Assembly (NCBI GenBank): GCA_020355945.1
Contig: CP070627.1
Location: 488,883-503,931 of the forward strand
Direction of reading: 5' to 3'
DNA length: 15,049 nucleotides
Source of the DNA: Candidatus Aminicenantota bacterium
GTDB lineage: Bacteria > Acidobacteriota > Aminicenantia > UBA2199
Below the pieces are notes generated by a model that worked only from the letters and a program-made list of their open reading frames with translations, ran no database searches and was not told where the DNA came from. The position numbers and the translations under genes were made by a program. Shown piece by piece: positions 12,857 to 15,049 of this stretch (its first letter is position 1; every line of letters begins with the position of its first letter).

Positions 12857-12872
12857 ATAGGGACAGGTATTT
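12857..12872 (-). repeat. Short repeat AAATACCTGTCCCTAT (right, inverted copy)
   Basis: The exact reverse complement of the core at 9973-9999 without its internal duplication. Together the two copies bracket the nifS-nifU-permease operon. A plus-strand TTGCAC (12834-12839) with TATAGG (12856-12861) overlaps this copy and might be a second promoter for the divergent gene. Confidence 0.5.
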
Positions 12873-12893
12873 AATTTGTTCCTACTCTCTCTA

Positions 12894-12924
12894 TTGGCAA
12901 AAAATAGTTCAATCATGGTAAAAT
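12894..12924 (+). promoter_or_regulatory. Promoter of the molybdopterin oxidoreductase
   Basis: TTGGCA (12894-12899) and TAAAAT (12919-12924) have a long 19-nt spacer. The -10 box ends 6 nt before ATG 12931 and no ribosome-binding site is seen, so a leaderless transcript is likely. The alternative upstream promoter (12834-12861) would give a leader of about 60 nt. Confidence 0.4.
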
Positions 12925-12930
12925 AGTGAC

Positions 12931-15049
12931 ATGAAAATGTATACCACAGCATGCCCGCGGAACTGCTACAGCACCTGCAGTATGAGAGTATACGTGGAGA
13001 ACAATCGAATTTGCCGAATCGAAGCTAACCCGGACAATAAAGCCACACCCAAAGGGGTTTGCCTGCGGGGGTTGAGTTACGTGGAGCGCGTTCACTCTAA
13101 AGACCGAATTCTAACTCCTATGAAGCGAAAAAAAAATAGCCCTGAGTTTGAGAACATTTCCTGGGATGAGGCCCTGGATGCGATTGTCGAGAAATTACAG
13201 TATTTTAAAGAGAATTTCGGTCCCCAAAGTGTGCTTTATTATTTCGGCAGCGGTACCAAGGGGTTGCTAAACGCAGTAGGAGGTGAATTCTGGCGACTTT
13301 ACGGTGGGTATACCACTACTTATGGCGATTTATGCTGGCCCGCCGGCCTGGAAGCTACTCGCCTCACCCTGGGAGATAACAAACACAACGCCCCCTGGGA
13401 TATCGAAAACGCCAGGTTAATCATCCTGTGGGGCAAAAATGCAGCAGAAACCAATGTACAGCAGATGCGTTCCATTGACAAAGCAGTCGAGAAAGGTGCC
13501 AGGCTGGTGGTGATTGATCCGCGTCGTACTTTATCAGCGGACCGGGCAGAACTGCTGGTCCAACCCCGGCCCGGGACCGACGGCGCATTAGCCCTGGCCA
13601 TCGGTCATATACTGATCAAAAATAATGCCATTGACCATGATTTTATTAAAAAATACGTCCTGGAATTCCCTGAATATAAACAAATGATTTCGCAGTTCAC
13701 ACCGGAAAAAGCTTCGGAAATAACAGATGTGCCGGTTACCTACATTCATCGATTGGCAGAATATATTGCCGAAGGTTCACCGGTTTCCATCTGTCCCGGT
13801 TTCGGTATGCAGCGTTACACCAACAGCGGCCAGGCCATGCGTGCCATGATAGCCTTGTTAGCCATCACCGGTAATATCGGCAAACCCGGAGCTGGCTGGC
13901 TCTATGCCAACTTGCAGTCCGCTATTTTCGATGTAATCAAAGACCCCATTGCCTTCTTTCCACCGGAGAAACCCGACGGCATAGCCCGAATTTCCATTTC
14001 TACCGCCAAACTGGGACAGGACATCCTGACCCAAAAAGACCCACCGCTAAAAATGATCTGGGTGGAACGGGGCAACCCGGTGACCCAGAACCCGGAAACG
14101 CATACGGTCCTAAAAGCATTCCACTCCCTTGATTTTCGCGTCGTAGTGGAACAGTTTTTTACCGATACAGCACTGGAAGCCGATATTATTTTACCTGCCA
14201 AAACCCTGTTCGAACAAACAGATGTGATTGGCGCCTATTGGCATCCCTATATTCAATTAAAACAAAAAATCATCGATCCCCCAGGCCAGGTAAAACCGGA
14301 ATCGGAAATCTATTGGTTACTGGCCCAGCGATTGGGGTTCTCGCCAAACGATATTACCGACAAAATCCCCGGACCTTCGGATAAAGAAATCGAAGCCTAT
14401 CTCGAGAAAAAACTGGAACCTTTCCCGGGATTATCCCTGGAACAGTTAAAAAAAGGTCCGGTATTGGCCCCGGGCACCCAGGAAGTGGCTTTCTCGGATT
14501 TAAAATTTCCCACCCCTTCAGGAAAAATCGAACTGGTGTCAAAAGAAGCTTCGGAACGATGGGGACTTGATCCGCTGCCGGTTTACAGCGAACCTATCGA
14601 ATCAGTACGCCGGCCATCACAGGAATCAAAAAAATACCCCCTCTACTTTATGACCCCTAATACCAAAAACCGCACCCATTCCCAATTCAATAATTTAAAA
14701 TTAATCCGCCAATTCAGCCCTCAACCCTTCCTGGAAATGAACCCGGAGGATGCGGCCCAACGGGGAATTCAAACAAAAGATAAGGTGCGCGTGTTTAATG
14801 ATCGAGGCAGCCTGGAACTGGAAGCCCGCATCGATTTCAGCATGAAAAACGGATGCGTGTCAGTTACCAACGGCTGGTGGATCAGCGAAGGCGGAACCGT
14901 TAATTTTCTTTCCCTGGGCCGAGAAACCGATATGGGCTGCGGCGCAGCATACCACGATAACCTGGTTGAAGTTAAAAAACTTGCCTCCGGCGGCCAGGGG
15001 GGGCGCTTTTTGAAAAAACTGCCCCCCCTGAACCCCCCCGCAAAAACTT
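12931..15049 (+). CDS. Cytosolic molybdopterin oxidoreductase, [4Fe-4S], partial
   Basis: The open frame covers 706 codons and runs off the window. It belongs to the DMSO-reductase superfamily. An N-terminal [4Fe-4S] site is complete (C8, C12, C16, C44, spacing 3-3-27). The probable Mo/W ligand is C135 in GDLCWPAG. Next come the molybdopterin-binding LWGKNAAETN and VIDPRRT regions, the E.GNPVTQNPE motif, and the C-terminal molydop-binding domain (about 575-690) with the NGWW and AYHDNLVEV motifs. There is no twin-arginine or other signal, so it is cytosolic; acetylene hydratase and thiosulfate/formate-type enzymes are similar in layout, and the reaction is not assigned. The normal end is near AYHDNLVEVKKL; the last about 21 codons run through a palindromic repeat. 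It starts at ATG with no ribosome-binding site and is divergent from nifS. Confidence 0.88.
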   Translation, partial: MKMYTTACPRNCYSTCSMRVYVENNRICRIEANPDNKATPKGVCLRGLSYVERVHSKDRILTPMKRKKNSPEFENISWDEALDAIVEKLQYFKENFGPQSVLYYFGSGTKGLLNAVGGEFWRLYGGYTTTYGDLCWPAGLEATRLTLGDNKHNAPWDIENARLIILWGKNAAETNVQQMRSIDKAVEKGARLVVIDPRRTLSADRAELLVQPRPGTDGALALAIGHILIKNNAIDHDFIKKYVLEFPEYKQMISQFTPEKASEITDVPVTYIHRLAEYIAEGSPVSICPGFGMQRYTNSGQAMRAMIALLAITGNIGKPGAGWLYANLQSAIFDVIKDPIAFFPPEKPDGIARISISTAKLGQDILTQKDPPLKMIWVERGNPVTQNPETHTVLKAFHSLDFRVVVEQFFTDTALEADIILPAKTLFEQTDVIGAYWHPYIQLKQKIIDPPGQVKPESEIYWLLAQRLGFSPNDITDKIPGPSDKEIEAYLEKKLEPFPGLSLEQLKKGPVLAPGTQEVAFSDLKFPTPSGKIELVSKEASERWGLDPLPVYSEPIESVRRPSQESKKYPLYFMTPNTKNRTHSQFNNLKLIRQFSPQPFLEMNPEDAAQRGIQTKDKVRVFNDRGSLELEARIDFSMKNGCVSVTNGWWISEGGTVNFLSLGRETDMGCGAAYHDNLVEVKKLASGGQGGRFLKKLPPLNPPAKT
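14983..15049. repeat. GC-rich palindromic repeat at the end of the molybdo-enzyme gene
   Basis: CAGGGGGGGC (14995-15004) pairs perfectly with GCCCCCCCTG (15021-15030); an inner TTTTT/AAAAA pairing follows after two mismatches. The outer context (CCTCCGGCGGCCAGG and CCCCCCCGCAAAAAC) is the style of a dispersed intergenic palindrome known from several delta-like and environmental genomes. Here it is read in frame as Gly-Gly-Gln-Gly-Gly, Leu-Lys-Lys-Leu and Pro-rich residues. Confidence 0.6.

Noticed and set aside
12770..12952. Small minus-strand protein in the nifS upstream region
   Set aside because: No ribosome-binding site, overlap with the start of the molybdo-enzyme and the repeat at 12857, and no family features.

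Overview
The window comes from a bacterium of moderate GC content that carries flagellar genes. A lineage related to Acidobacteriota or Candidatus Aminicenantes would fit: a one-piece sensor with propeller repeats, Y_Y_Y and AraC domains, sigma-54-type flagellar control, a cytosolic molybdopterin enzyme and many small palindromic intergenic repeats. This placement is an inference from gene style, not from a marker gene, and I hold it weakly (about 0.4).

Layout. Everything from 204 to 12638 is on the minus strand; only the last gene is on the plus strand. (1) 204-4335 is a flagellar basal-body operon, read flgB-fliF-fliG-fliH-motE. It sits behind a textbook sigma-54 (-24/-12) element at 4355-4371. 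The usual order is flgB-flgC-fliE-fliF-fliG-fliH-fliI-fliJ-motE. Here flgB stops after 84 codons, and flgC, fliE, fliI and fliJ are absent at exactly the two places they should be. The fliH-motE gap holds a pair of strong hairpins instead. (2) 4575-5030 is a small TerB-like protein. (3) 5098-5250 is an intergenic repeat cluster. (4) 5258-8182 is a very large membrane-spanning AraC-type regulator with an extracytoplasmic propeller sensor. Its best ribosome-binding site points at an ATC codon. (5) 8412-9833 is an M20 dipeptidase with its own promoter and an adjoining inverted repeat. (6) 9992-12638 is an operon nifS-nifU-permease (transcribed in that order) with near-ideal promoters, bracketed by inverted copies of a short repeat. 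(7) 12931 to the window end is a divergent cytosolic molybdopterin oxidoreductase, cut by the window edge. Its last visible codons run through a GC-rich palindrome.

How the genes work together. FliF (MS ring), FliG (rotor), FliH (export regulator) and MotE (stator-associated) are parts of one machine. They look intact, so the gaps suggest operon splitting or flagellar erosion rather than random decay. NifS and NifU build Fe-S clusters, and the divergent molybdo-enzyme needs one [4Fe-4S] cluster. The permease is translationally coupled to nifU and resembles the Cu/Zn-efflux (DUF318) family, which suggests metal protection of Fe-S assembly. The AraC-type sensor and the dipeptidase have separate promoters; no direct functional link between them is shown.

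The items most worth a second look are the two precise flagellar gene losses, the ATC start, an operator-like inverted repeat of identical geometry at positions 50 and 9871, the inverted repeats flanking nifS-nifU-permease, and two genes whose -10 boxes lie only 6 nt before the first ATG.
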